A stretch of 30,039 nucleotides of DNA from CAYOVG01 sp964407285 (lineage in GTDB: Bacteria > Desulfobacterota > Syntrophobacteria > Syntrophobacterales > Syntrophobacteraceae): positions 1-30,039 of the forward strand of contig CAYOVG010000033.1 in assembly GCA_964407285.1 (NCBI GenBank), given 5' to 3'. The stretch's first letter is position 1. Each line of letters starts with the position of its first letter. The notes under the pieces were generated by a model. It was not told where the DNA came from. It saw nothing but the letters and a program-made list of their open reading frames with translations, and searched no databases. Position numbers and translations under genes: made by a program. Below, piece by piece: positions 6,501-14,498 of the stretch.

Positions 6501-6875
6501 TCAGGCTTTCCAAAGCCCGTGGAGATTGCAGTGCTCTCTTGCCGTAACCGGCCAGGCATCAACCTGGAAAAGCGCTTCGGGCGCCTGCCCCGGCTCCAGG
6601 AACCGGCAGTAGGTTCTGTCGCCTGCTATGAGTTCGATCCATTCGATGAAATGCTTCTCCTCCATGGGATGGGCAACGCTTCCGACCTTGACCCTGATCC
6701 CCTCGGGAGTCTTCTCAACGATGGGAACATGCTTTTCTTTCGCCGCGTCCACCGTATTCTCTTTCATAAGTCCCATCGGTTTTCCGCAGCATACCAGTTC
6801 ACCGGCGCCGCCGCGAAGTGTTTCCACGATATTTCCGCAAACATCACACTTATAGACTTCCAGCCTTACCGCCAT
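6501..6875 (-). CDS. dfx: Desulfoferrodoxin (class I superoxide reductase)
   Basis: A 124-residue cytoplasmic enzyme that reduces superoxide to peroxide without making oxygen, typical of sulfate reducers and other anaerobes. Seen: an N-terminal desulforedoxin domain with KCDVCGN (Cys9, Cys12) and the adjacent pair in LVCCGKPM that form the FeCys4 centre, then the catalytic domain with EKHVPIVEK, HPMEEKHFIEWIEL and the C-terminal CNLHGLW, which supply four His and one Cys to the active iron. Both centres are complete, so this is the two-iron class. The ATG at 6875 is chosen because GAGGAGGG lies 7 bases upstream and the protein starts MAVRLEVYKCDVCGN as in the family. It is convergent with the sirohaem-type gene. 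Electrons would come from rubredoxin, which is not in the window. Confidence 0.95.
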   Translation of the reverse strand: MAVRLEVYKCDVCGNIVETLRGGAGELVCCGKPMGLMKENTVDAAKEKHVPIVEKTPEGIRVKVGSVAHPMEEKHFIEWIELIAGDRTYCRFLEPGQAPEALFQVDAWPVTAREHCNLHGLWKA

Positions 6876-7641
6876 CTCATTTCCCTCCTCGATAGCCCTT
6901 CTTTGAAAGACCTTCCGGATAATCGCACAGTCGATCTCCACGGACGCTTATCCTCGTACTCATCGCCTGCTGTCGTGATACATCAGTCTCCAACGGTTCG
7001 GATGTAATCGCGAGGACAGTATTGCAATCGGCGAACCAACATCGAGACATCGACCATCAAATATCGGATCGGAGACAGGAAACCGGACGGGATGAGTCTT
7101 CTTCCATCGCCTGCCCCAGCCTCTCATGAGCGGCGTCAGACATCCGTTATCCGACCACCGGCGTCCGTCTCCGCGCTCCCCGTGTTTTTCACGCTCCCGC
7201 CCGCGAAATGGTCTCATCTCCGTTCCGTGGCGAACGAACCACGGTCGAGCGGTTACGAGACAGCCGATGCGATGTCCGGAGAAGACTACATACAAAAATG
7301 CCATAAAATACGGCGGATTGTTCCCATCATCCCCTGTCCTGCCGTACTCAGAGACATAATTGTCTCATGAGACATCGACAGGCCACCTTAGTTTGAGTGC
7401 GAAACGGAAAACCCGTCATTTGCATCTTGACCAAACCGTTGACTTTCTTTAGGCTTCATCGGCGCCGGTCTCCGGCGGAGTTTTCCGTGCTTGCAGCCGT
7501 GGCGATTCCGTTCTTGGAATGGCGGGAACATGTCCTTTTCCGACTTCAGCACCGGTTGCGATGATTTGAGGGTCTGTAGCCGAGGGCCAACAGCAGAGGG
7601 CCTCGTACCCGAGCGTCTGTCGTTGCCGTTCAGGAGTGAAT
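6876..7641. other. Long gene-free region upstream of the formate dehydrogenase gene
   Basis: No convincing gene lies in these 766 bases; short frames here lack ribosome binding sites and known motifs. It must contain the divergent promoters of desulfoferrodoxin and formate dehydrogenase. Visible structure: GAGACATAATTGTCTC overlapping the palindrome TGTCTCATGAGACA (7351-7374), a TCTCATGAG copy near 7123, and an AT-rich stretch around 7280-7320. I could not pick a convincing -10/-35 or -24/-12 pair. Confidence 0.5.
7351..7374. promoter_or_regulatory. Overlapping inverted repeats (candidate operator)
   Basis: GAGACA (7351-7356), TGTCTC (7361-7366) and GAGACA (7369-7374) give three half-sites; the last two form the perfect 14-base palindrome TGTCTCATGAGACA. 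It lies 268 bases before the formate dehydrogenase start. The 10-mer TCATGAGACA recurs at 20090-20099. A role as regulator site is inferred. Confidence 0.4.
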
Positions 7642-9735
7642 ATGTCCAGAGATCTGGTGCGCACGATTTGCCCCTACTGCGGCGTTGGGTGTAACCTCAA
7701 TGTCGTTGTGGAGGATGGAAGGGTCGTCGGAATCGATTACCTGAAAGAAACCCCGCTCAACGAAGGGGCGCTTTGCCCGAAGGGGAACGCTTCGATTGAA
7801 CTTCTCAACCACCCGGACCGCGTTCTTTACCCGCAAAGGAGAACCGGCAGCGGATGGAAGCGCATCGACTGGGACGACGCTCTCGACATGGTGGCCGAGA
7901 ACCTCGCCCGCATCCGCGCCGAGCACGGTCCCGATGCGGTCGGCTTTTTCTGTTCCGCCAAATGCACGAACGAGGAGAACTACCTGCTCCAGAAACTCGC
8001 CCGCATGTTCGGCACCAACAATGTCGACCACTGCGCGCGCCTCTGACACTCCTCGACGGTGGCAGGGCTTGCCGCCGCATTCGGCAGCGGAGCGATGACG
8101 AACACCGTTCCCGACCTGGCCAACTCCCGCTGCATCTTCATCATCGGATCGAATCTTTCGGCAAATCATCCCATAGTGGCGCGCTGGGTGCTCCGGGCAA
8201 AAGACGCGGGCGCCGACATCATCGTTGCGGACCCCCGCCGCACGCCGACGGCCTGGTTCTCGGACCTCCATCTCCCCTTGAGACCCGGATCGGACGTAGC
8301 TCTCCTGAACGCCATGATGCACGTCATCGTTAAGGAGAAGCTCCAGAATCGCGAATTTGTAGCCGCCCGTACGACCGGGTTCGAGCAACTGGCGCCGCTG
8401 ATCGAAGGGTGCAGCCCTCAAACGGCTGCGGAGATCACGGGCGTGGCCGCGCAAGACATCGTCCGGGCGGCTCGCATGTACGCGCAATCCAAAGCTTCGG
8501 CCATCGTCTACTGCATGGGCGTGACGCAGCACGTAACCGGAACCGAAGGTGTCATGAGCTGCGCCAACCTGGCGCTACTGTGCGGCCAGATCGGCCGTCC
8601 GGGAACGGGAGTGAATCCCTTGCGGGGGCAGGACAATGTCCAGGGGGCATGCGACATGGGCGGCCTTCCCGGGGTCTTCCCCGCCTACCAGCCCGTTACC
8701 GATCCGGCGGCACGGGAGAGACTCGCCACGCTCTGGAGAGTTCCGCCGGAAACCCTGTCCCCGCGCCCCGGTCTCACGGTCCTGGAGATGGAACACGCCG
8801 CTCTGCACGGCTCCGTCAAGGCCATGTACATCATGGGGGAAAACCCGATGGTGGCCAACCCCAACAGTAAGCAGGTCCGCGCAAGCCTGTCCGCGCTCGA
8901 GTTCCTCGTCATGCAGGATATCTTCGCAAACGAGGCGTCGGAATTCGCCCACCTGCTCCTGCCGGCGACGGTCTGGGCGGAGCGCGACGGGTCGAAGAGC
9001 GCGACCGACCGCCGGGTGCAGTGGTCCTTTCGAGCGGTGGAACCGCCCGGCGAAACGCGGCCCGACTGGTGGATCATCTCGCAAGTGGCGAGGAGACTCG
9101 GCTTCGATTTCCGCTACGACTGCAGCTCCGATATCCTGGATGAAATCAACCGGGCCGCTCCCAGCTACGGCGGGATAACTCCTGAACGGGTCCGGGGAGC
9201 GCTGGGGGGAATCCACTGGCCCTGCCCGAATCCGGAGCACCCCGGAACGCCGATCCTGCACAGTGCCCAGTTCCTTAAAGCCGACGGCCGCGGCGTGTTC
9301 AGTCCGGTATTCTACAAGCCCGTAGCCGAACCCACCGACGATGACTATCCGTTGATGCTGACCACCGGCAGAACGTCGCTTCACTACAACAGCGGCGCGA
9401 TGACCAGGCGGAGCAAACCGTTGATCTACAGGGAACCCCGGAACTATATCGAAATGAATACGGCGGATGCCGCCGCCATGGGGGTGAAGAACGGCGATAT
9501 GGTACGGGTGCGCACCCGCAGGAGCGGCATCGAAGTGCGGGCGAGGGTTACCCACACCATCGCGCCGGGCGTGGTTTTCATGCCCTTCCATTTTCCCGAA
9601 ACCAATGAGTTGACCGTTGACGCCCTGGACCCCATTTCCAGGATTCCCGAATACAAAGCGGCGGCGTGCCGGGTGGAGAGACTGGAGGGAGGAGAAGAGA
9701 CGGCGGGAGGTGAGAGTAATGTCCGAGTTCTTTAA
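7642..9735 (+). CDS. fdhF: Formate dehydrogenase catalytic subunit, selenocysteine-containing (FDH-H type)
   Basis: One 697-residue molybdo/tungstopterin enzyme that oxidises formate to CO2 or the reverse, interrupted by an in-frame UGA codon at 8044-8046 that should be read as selenocysteine 135. Seen: the N-terminal [4Fe-4S] site CPYCGVGC (Cys10, 13, 17) plus Cys45 in ALCPKG. HCARL-UGA-HSSTVAGLAAAFGSGAMTN is the standard FDH active-site context, where Sec binds the metal and the following His takes part in catalysis. Later come GSNLSANHPIVARW, MGVTQHVTGTEGV, NPLRGQDNVQGACDMG and the C-terminal pterin-binding domain (TTGRTSLHYNSGAMTRRS). The length is close to the E. coli FdhF (715). A SECIS-like hairpin starts 11 bases after the UGA. 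The ATG at 7642 follows CAGGAG. The 3' end overlaps the next Fe-S gene by 17 bases. No signal peptide, so the enzyme is cytoplasmic. Confidence 0.95.
8058..8076 (+). promoter_or_regulatory. SECIS element for selenocysteine insertion
   Basis: GGTGGCA (8058-8064) pairs with TGCCGCC (8070-8076), one G-U pair included, closing the 5-base loop GGGCT. The spacing of 11 bases after the UGA equals that in E. coli fdhF, whose loop is GGTCT. The hairpin would bind SelB. It is inside the coding frame, as bacterial SECIS elements are. Confidence 0.85.
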
Positions 9736-10186
9736 TGCCGACGCGAAGAGGTGCATTGCCTGCCGGGCCTGTGAAGTAGCTTGTGAGCGGGAGCACCACG
9801 GGGTGTCCAACGTCCGGGTGGTCGTGATCGAAGGCATGGGTTCCGCGCCCATATCCTGCCGCCACTGCGGCAACAGCCCCTGTGCGGCGGTCTGTCCACA
9901 CAAGGCCCTGTCGTCCACTCCTGACGGTGTGGTCGTGCTGCATCGCGACCGATGCACGACCTGCGGACTTTGCATCTTTGCGTGCCCGTTCGGGGCCATC
10001 AGTCTGAAAGACCGGACCATCGCCAAATGTGACCTGTGCGCGCACAGGCGGGCCCTGGGAGCTGCGCCCGCGTGCATTTCCACCTGTCCTACCGGCGCCG
10101 TTACGCGCGGGAATTGCGACGCCGTCTCGCAGGAAAAGCGGCTGAGGCGGGCTGCCGCCGCAACCGGCGTTCCGCGGACATGGTGA
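9719..10186 (+). CDS. Four-cluster 4Fe-4S electron-transfer protein (HydN/HycB type)
   Basis: A 155-residue ferredoxin-like protein with 16 cysteines arranged for four [4Fe-4S] clusters: C12/15/18/22, C47/50/55/59, C79/82/85/89 and C104/107/119/123. This is the HycB/HydN/FdhB architecture that carries electrons to or from a formate dehydrogenase catalytic subunit. There is no membrane anchor or signal peptide, so the complex is soluble. The ATG at 9719 is chosen because GGGAGG lies just upstream and the first cluster follows the start closely; a long upstream extension into the fdhF frame has no family similarity. The start overlaps the end of fdhF by 17 bases, which points to translational coupling. 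Its link to the formate dehydrogenase is strong; the terminal electron partner is not identified. Confidence 0.9.
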   Translation: MSEFFNADAKRCIACRACEVACEREHHGVSNVRVVVIEGMGSAPISCRHCGNSPCAAVCPHKALSSTPDGVVVLHRDRCTTCGLCIFACPFGAISLKDRTIAKCDLCAHRRALGAAPACISTCPTGAVTRGNCDAVSQEKRLRRAAAATGVPRTW

Positions 10187-10226
10187 GACGGGATGACCGG
10201 GAAACGGGAATAGGGGAGAATTCAAT

Positions 10227-10667
10227 ATGCCGGCGGAAGGGCTCAACAAGTTCATTTCCATTGCTGTCCATAAGTGCATCGGATGCCTTGCTTGCAGGAA
10301 CGCATGTCCGAGAAACCATATCATTCACATGAAACAAGGAGCAAAGCTCACCATCTCCTTTGCGCGTACCTGTGAGGAACTGGATTGCAACCGTTGCGTC
10401 GCGATCTGCTCCGAAAGGGCGGTGTCCATTTCGGTCGGATACGGCGACGCCGGCAACGACCCGCAGATGGTCTCTTTCGACCTCGTCCCCTGCAGCGGAT
10501 GCGGTGAGCATTTCATACCCGAGGGGATTTTCGACAGACTACGATCGAGTCTCGCATCGAGGTACGGCGCGGAACCCGAAGAGTTGAACTGGCTCCGTCT
10601 TTGCCCCAAGTGCAAAAGAAGACAGGTCGCATGCAAACCCATTGAACTTCCCCGGGCAGCCCCGTAG
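10227..10667 (+). CDS. Two-cluster ferredoxin with C-terminal CxxC/CxxC metal-binding segment
   Basis: A 146-residue protein in two parts. Residues 17-61 hold two ferredoxin clusters, C17/20/23/27 and the less usual C49-x4-C54-x2-C57-x3-C61. Residues 89-129 contain PCSGCGEHF (Cys89, Cys92) and LCPKCKRR (Cys126, Cys129), separated by a helix, which looks like a zinc-ribbon or rubredoxin-like site. It lies 40 bases after the four-cluster protein with GGGGAG ahead of its ATG, so it is very probably the third gene of the formate dehydrogenase operon. The arrangement recalls HycF-like subunits of formate hydrogenlyase, but no hydrogenase genes are near. It may pass electrons on to a soluble hydrogenase or ferredoxin. 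The Fe-S nature is certain, the partner is not. Confidence 0.82.
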   Translation: MPAEGLNKFISIAVHKCIGCLACRNACPRNHIIHMKQGAKLTISFARTCEELDCNRCVAICSERAVSISVGYGDAGNDPQMVSFDLVPCSGCGEHFIPEGIFDRLRSSLASRYGAEPEELNWLRLCPKCKRRQVACKPIELPRAAP

Positions 10668-10806
10668 GAGCCTCTGAAGAGGTGAGACTACCCACTTGAA
10701 CGGACAGGCGACGGAATGTTAAGCTGGTCATGTTCGGAGGAGTCCATCTTGCCTGCCGGCTTTCTTTGCGCGGTTGCAACGTGCAGCGCCGCGTTCGGGG
10801 GACACC

Positions 10807-13800
10807 GTGAGTGACCGGAAGAAAGTAATCGTAAGTTCAATAGCCATTCTGTCGGCGGTGAGCTTCATCGTCTCCATGGTGGCGGTCAAATTCCTTTACC
10901 AGGCCGCATTCGACCAGGAACGCGACAGGCTCGTCCAGGTGGTCATGAGCCAGGCCGGGATGATCGAAGCGGTCGCCCGATTTGACAGGAATTATGCAAA
11001 GGACTATCCGGGAGGTCCCCAGTCGGCCACGCTCAGCCAGGTGCGGGAGGCGCTTGAAAACTACCGCGGTTTCGGCAAGACGGGAGAAATCGCCATCGCC
11101 CGCCGGGAAAACGACTCGATTGTTTTCCTGCTCCGGCGTCTCGATTCCGGCATGGGGCAGGCGGAGCCCATCCCCTTCGACTCGAAACTCGCGGAACCGA
11201 TGCGTCGGGCGCTCTCCGGGCAATCCGGCTGGATGGTGGGCCCCGACTACAGGGGAGCGACGGTCCTTGCCGCCTATGCACCCATAAGGGAACTGGGCCT
11301 GGGCATGGTAGCGAAAACGGACCTCTCGGAAATCCGGGCTCCTTTCGTGCGGGCGGGGACCCATGCCGGGGCGATCCTGTTTCTCCTGGTGGTTTCCGGT
11401 TCGCTTTGCTTCTACTTCATTTCCAATCCGATCATCAAGCGAGTGGAGGACAGCGAGGCCCAGTACCGGGCGCTGGTCGAGCTTGCTCCTGATCTCATCG
11501 CCGTCCATACGGACGGGGAAATCGTATACATAAATCCAGCCGGAGCCGCGCTTCTGGGGGCTTCGTCGCCCGCGGAACTCACGGGAAGACCGCTCCTGGA
11601 GATTATCTCCCCCGAGTGCCGCGACCTCGGCATGGAGCGCATCAGAAGGGTCCTCGGCGAGAAGGGCCGGGTCCCCATGGCGGAAACAAGGCTCATCGGA
11701 CTCTCGGGCCATACTGTCGATGTCGAAACCACGGCCGGTTTTATATCGTACCGGGGCAAACCTTCCATTCTTTCAGTGATGAGGGATATCACCGGGCGAA
11801 AGGATGCCGAGAGGGCGCTCAACGAGCACGAGCAGAGGTACAGGGCGCTCTTCGAGGAGGCTCCCATCCCCTACCAGTCTCTCGACGACGAAGGGCGCAT
11901 CCTGGAGGTCAACCAGACCTGGCTCGACGCTCTCGGCTATACGCGTGATGAAGTCCTGGGCAGGTGGTTCGGCGAATTCCTGGCCCCATCCAGCCTGGGG
12001 ACCTTTGCAGAGCGCTTTCCCTGTTTCAAAGAGCTTGGACATGTCAGCGGCGTCGAATTCGAGATGGTCCGGAAGGGAGGCGAGCTTGTTTTCGTTTGCT
12101 TCGAGGGGAAGATAGGCCATGACTCGCAGGGTCGCTTCCGGCAAACCCACTGCATATTCAAAGACATTACGGAAAAGCGGAATGCGGAAAGGGACCTCAG
12201 GGAAAGCCGGGAACTTCTCCGCCTCATCATCGACTCGGCGCCTGCTCTTATTTCCTACGTCGGCTCCGACTACCGGTTCAAGTTCAACAACAGGACCTAC
12301 GTGGAGTGGTTCGGGCTCCCGTTGTCGGAAATCACGGGGAAGGAAGTATGGGATGTCCTCGGCGAGGAGGCATACGGGATCCTTAAGGAATACGTGGAGA
12401 AGGCCCTGGCGGGAGAGACGGCAAGCTTCGAGCTTCTATCGCCCTACAAGACCGGAGGCGCCCGGTTCATTCGTGGAAGCTACACACCCCACAGGGATGA
12501 AGACGGGACCGTCAGGGGGTTCATCGTTCTGGCGAACGATATTACGGACCGAAAGCGCATTGAAGAGGCGCTGGAGAGGCAGAGCACACTCCTCGGGAGT
12601 ATCAACAGGGTGTTCAGAAAGGCCATTCTCTGCGAAACCGAAGAGGAGCTTGCAAAGACGTTCCTGAGCGTTGCAGAGGAACTGACCGGGAGCAGGTTCG
12701 GATTTCTCGGTGAAATCGGCGCAGACGGTCTCTTCTATGATCTGGCCTTGAGCGACCCGGGTTGGGCCGCATGCGGCAGGCGGGGAACCGATGCGGCGCG
12801 ACTGATCCACGATAGGAAAATGAAGGGTTTATGGGGAACGGTTATGAAGAACGGAATACCGTTTATCACGAATGAACCCTCCTCCCATCCGGACAGCGCC
12901 GGGGTCCCGGAGGGGCACCCTCCCTTGAAGACATTCATGGGAATGCCGCTCAAACACGGAGACCGGACCTTCGGCATGATCGCCCTGGCGAACAAGGAAC
13001 CGGCTTACGACCATGTCGATGTGCAGATCCTGGAGTCTCTTTCGGCGGCGTTCGTTGAAGCCCTGTCGCGCAAGAGAGCGGAAGAGGACGTGCGCAGAGC
13101 GCGTGACGAACTCGAACTTCGCGTGGACGAGCGAACGGAGGAACTGAGAAAGGTCAACGCCTCCCTGCAATCCTTCACAGCGAAGCTCGAGCAGAGCAAC
13201 CAGGCGTTGCAGGATTTCGCATCCATCGCCTCCCACGACCTGCAGGAACCTTTGAGGAAAGTCACCTCCTTCGGAAACCTGCTCAAGCAGCAACACGGCG
13301 ATTCCCTGGGCGAACAGGGGAAAGACTTCTTGAACAGGATGCTCAACGCCACGGAGCGCATGCAGACCCTGCTCAAGTCCCTCCTCGACTACTCCCGGGT
13401 AAGTTCGAGAGCCGAACCCTTCAAGAAGATCGAGCTTTCCACACTCATCGACGAAGTCCTCTCGGACCTCGAGGTGAGAATCGAGAAGAGCGGCGGGAAG
13501 GTGGAACTGGGCGAGCTTCCCGCGATCCATGCCGACCCGAACCAGATGCGGCAGCTTTTCCAGAACCTCATCGGCAATGCGCTCAAATTCCACAAAGAGG
13601 GCGAACCGCCCATCGTCAGGATTTCCTGTACTCCGGCGGGCGACATTGGACACGGGGCGGGGCGCGGATGCGGAGCCGGAGCCGGAGCCGGACCGGGACC
13701 GGAGCCGACGCCCGAAATCGCCGAGAGCGTCAGGATCGCCATCGAGGACAACGGAATCGGCTTCGACGAGAAGTACCTCGACAGAATTTTCGCTCCATTC

Positions 13801-13971
13801 CAACGGCTCCATGGAAAGAGCCAATACGAGGGCACGGGGATGGGGCTCGCCATATGCAAGAAGATCGCGGAGCGCCACGGCGGGAGCCTGACGGCCAGGA
13901 GCAAACCGGGAGAGGGGGCGACTTTCGTGCTCACGATCCCGACGAGACTTGCCGGCGCAGGCGGGGCATAA
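10807..13971 (+). CDS. Membrane-bound PAS/GAF sensor histidine kinase
   Basis: A 1054-residue hybrid-sensor-type kinase without a receiver domain. In order: TM helix (about 7-31), periplasmic Cache-like domain (35-180), second TM helix (about 186-206), PAS 1 (216-335), PAS 2 (340-465), PAS 3 (467-595), GAF domain (605-760) with LIHDRKMKG and MGMPLKHGDRTFGMIALANK, a coiled coil (RVDERTEELRKVNASL), then the HisKA domain with SHDLQEPLRK and phospho-acceptor His810. The ATPase domain has N-box NLIGNALKFH, IEDNGIGFDEKY and GTGMGLAICKKIAERHGG. Odd: a Gly/Ala/Pro-rich insert at about residues 944-968, coded by GGAGCC repeats, between the N and G1 boxes. The start is uncertain: GTG 10807 leads straight into the TM helix, TTG 10774 is also in frame. 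No response regulator is encoded nearby. The signal is unknown; location after the formate dehydrogenase genes may be incidental. Confidence 0.9.
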   Translation: MSDRKKVIVSSIAILSAVSFIVSMVAVKFLYQAAFDQERDRLVQVVMSQAGMIEAVARFDRNYAKDYPGGPQSATLSQVREALENYRGFGKTGEIAIARRENDSIVFLLRRLDSGMGQAEPIPFDSKLAEPMRRALSGQSGWMVGPDYRGATVLAAYAPIRELGLGMVAKTDLSEIRAPFVRAGTHAGAILFLLVVSGSLCFYFISNPIIKRVEDSEAQYRALVELAPDLIAVHTDGEIVYINPAGAALLGASSPAELTGRPLLEIISPECRDLGMERIRRVLGEKGRVPMAETRLIGLSGHTVDVETTAGFISYRGKPSILSVMRDITGRKDAERALNEHEQRYRALFEEAPIPYQSLDDEGRILEVNQTWLDALGYTRDEVLGRWFGEFLAPSSLGTFAERFPCFKELGHVSGVEFEMVRKGGELVFVCFEGKIGHDSQGRFRQTHCIFKDITEKRNAERDLRESRELLRLIIDSAPALISYVGSDYRFKFNNRTYVEWFGLPLSEITGKEVWDVLGEEAYGILKEYVEKALAGETASFELLSPYKTGGARFIRGSYTPHRDEDGTVRGFIVLANDITDRKRIEEALERQSTLLGSINRVFRKAILCETEEELAKTFLSVAEELTGSRFGFLGEIGADGLFYDLALSDPGWAACGRRGTDAARLIHDRKMKGLWGTVMKNGIPFITNEPSSHPDSAGVPEGHPPLKTFMGMPLKHGDRTFGMIALANKEPAYDHVDVQILESLSAAFVEALSRKRAEEDVRRARDELELRVDERTEELRKVNASLQSFTAKLEQSNQALQDFASIASHDLQEPLRKVTSFGNLLKQQHGDSLGEQGKDFLNRMLNATERMQTLLKSLLDYSRVSSRAEPFKKIELSTLIDEVLSDLEVRIEKSGGKVELGELPAIHADPNQMRQLFQNLIGNALKFHKEGEPPIVRISCTPAGDIGHGAGRGCGAGAGAGPGPEPTPEIAESVRIAIEDNGIGFDEKYLDRIFAPFQRLHGKSQYEGTGMGLAICKKIAERHGGSLTARSKPGEGATFVLTIPTRLAGAGGA
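13671..13707 (+). repeat. GGAGCC/GGACC microsatellite within the kinase gene
   Basis: Three perfect GGAGCC units (13672-13689) followed by decayed GGACCG copies encode alternating Gly-Ala and Gly-Pro residues in the kinase ATPase domain. The unit is six bases, so gain or loss of whole units would keep the frame. Confidence 0.6.
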
Positions 13972-14498
13972 CGGCGGCCGGGACGTAACCGGTCGCGACC
14001 GACGACCGGGCCGACCCGATCCGGCCCGGACGATCTCATTCCTTGAGTCTTTCCGCTCCGACCTCATTCCTCCAGCCGGAAGCGCCCGAGGTCGATTTCT
14101 ATTTCCGATTCGATTTCCGAAAACGGTTCCGCCCCAACCCTTTGCTTTCCGCCGAAAGCGCCCAGGAAAAGCCAATGCCCGGATTCGTCGAGTTTGAACG
14201 GCTCCGGAAGTCATAACGACGGGGTCGATAAACCGGACGCACGGTACTCCGTGACGGGAGTAAACGGGCATTTCCGCGAACCGGTCATGACGGGCGGTGT
14301 TCGGGAAAGAATCTACTTCGGGTTCCCTTCTCGATTTACCAGGCCTTCCGAATTGACATGCATAAGAAGCATACCTAGTTATCTTATACCATGTTCATTG
14401 CTGAAGGTGTATTCGTTCAACTCCGAGAGATGAACTGCTCCCCGTCGGAAGTAACCTGACCAACCGTCAACCCGTCGATAACGGCATGAGAGCGGCAC
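13972..14498. other. Intergenic region between the kinase and the ABC importer operon
   Basis: No supported gene lies in these 527 bases. A 7-bp hairpin CCGGGCC/GGCCCGG (14006-14029) lies soon after the kinase stop and may help termination, although no T tract follows. The last 150 bases turn AT-rich and contain the candidate promoter at 14353-14381. Short frames here show Arg/Pro-rich composition typical of shadow translation. Confidence 0.5.
14353..14381 (+). promoter_or_regulatory. Candidate promoter of the ABC importer operon
   Basis: A perfect -35 TTGACA (14353-14358) is followed after 17 bases by TAGTTA (14376-14381), a weak -10, in the only AT-rich part of the gap and 118 bases ahead of the lipoprotein start. 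An alternative -10 (TTATACC, about 14384-14390) fits less well by spacing. Confidence 0.4.

Noticed and set aside
8044..8046. UGA in fdhF as a pseudogene mutation
   Set aside because: The codon lies at the known selenocysteine position, the frame continues unchanged and a SECIS-like hairpin follows at the right distance.
8575..10083. Minus-strand frame of 502 residues across fdhF and the ferredoxin gene
   Set aside because: It is a shadow of two clearly conserved genes on the other strand and has no ribosome binding site.
10187..10226. Frameshifted fusion of the two Fe-S genes after fdhF
   Set aside because: Each has its own start and ribosome binding site and complete cysteine sets.
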